Source: Marasmius tenuissimus
Lineage: Eukaryota; Basidiomycota; Agaricomycetes; Agaricales; Marasmiaceae
Direction: 5' to 3'
Length of the DNA stretch: 64,000 bases
Assembly: GCA_029532415.1 (NCBI GenBank)
Contig: JAQOTA010000050.1
Coordinates: 5,642,001 to 5,706,000 of the forward strand
In this document: one piece after another, positions 63,976 through 64,000 of the stretch
Position numbering within the stretch: the stretch's first letter is position 1
How the letters are laid out: each line of letters opens with the position of its first letter
Notes under the pieces: generated by a model
Told to the model about the DNA's origin: nothing
The model's database searches: none
Seen by the model: only the letters and a program-made list of their open reading frames with translations
Translations under genes and position numbers: made by a program

Positions 63976-64000
63976 CCCGTCGAAATCCCTCCCGAGACCT

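Noticed and set aside
1..64000. CRISPR arrays, operons or bacterial features
   Set aside because: The window is eukaryotic with spliced genes; no regularly spaced direct repeats of that kind were seen.

Overview
The window reads as nuclear DNA of a mushroom-forming basidiomycete (Agaricomycetes). The protein genes are cut by many 50-65 nt GT-AG introns. F-box proteins with divergent C-terminal halves are abundant, and a DXO/RAI1-type protein and an agaric-type orphan family are present. No genus can be named from the sequence. Calls rest on hand-read splice sites and recognised motifs; no database search was possible.

Layout. 1-2616 shows no gene. 2617-4648 (+) is a 12-exon MRS2-type mitochondrial magnesium channel. 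5859-12324 is a cluster of four single-exon or two-exon genes: two F-box-like genes on the minus strand, then two plus-strand tandem paralogs that share an F-box-like start; the first paralog carries a frameshift. 12872-14276 (+) is a DXO/RAI1-like decapping-nuclease relative with an altered active-site motif. 15439-17645 (+) is an 11-exon DAL5-type MFS permease. 18050-19633 (+) and 20094-22446 (-) are two more F-box genes. 23112-25624 (-) is a Ser/Pro-rich protein with a coiled coil and a C-terminal zinc-finger-like end.

27800-34100 is an old tandem duplication of about 3.1 kb. Each unit holds one copy of a 154-aa gene of unknown function, and the two copies are almost identical although their upstream flanks have diverged. 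A third, 5'-truncated copy lies at 57035-57415. 36433-37168 and 38414-39191 are paralogous secreted, probably GPI-anchored proteins. 39702-40523 (-) is a short-chain dehydrogenase. 41590-43303 (-) is another F-box gene with a one-base frameshift in a C6 run.

46773-57034 is a decayed Ty1/Copia retrotransposon on the minus strand with both LTRs. Six in-frame TGA stops each fit a CGA to TGA change. Two other elements sit inside it: a 509-bp solo LTR with a perfect 5-bp target duplication, and a 2.7-kb insert with GGAGGC-type short repeats and its own spliced gene. 58785-60685 (-) is an eight-exon orphan protein, with a partial paralog at the right edge (62947 onward). 62128-62668 (+) is a small secreted-protein gene that looks broken.

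Taken together, the left 25 kb is conventional gene space enriched in F-box proteins, which select substrates for SCF ubiquitin ligases. The right 35 kb is accessory: duplicated lineage-specific genes, secreted proteins and nested mobile DNA.
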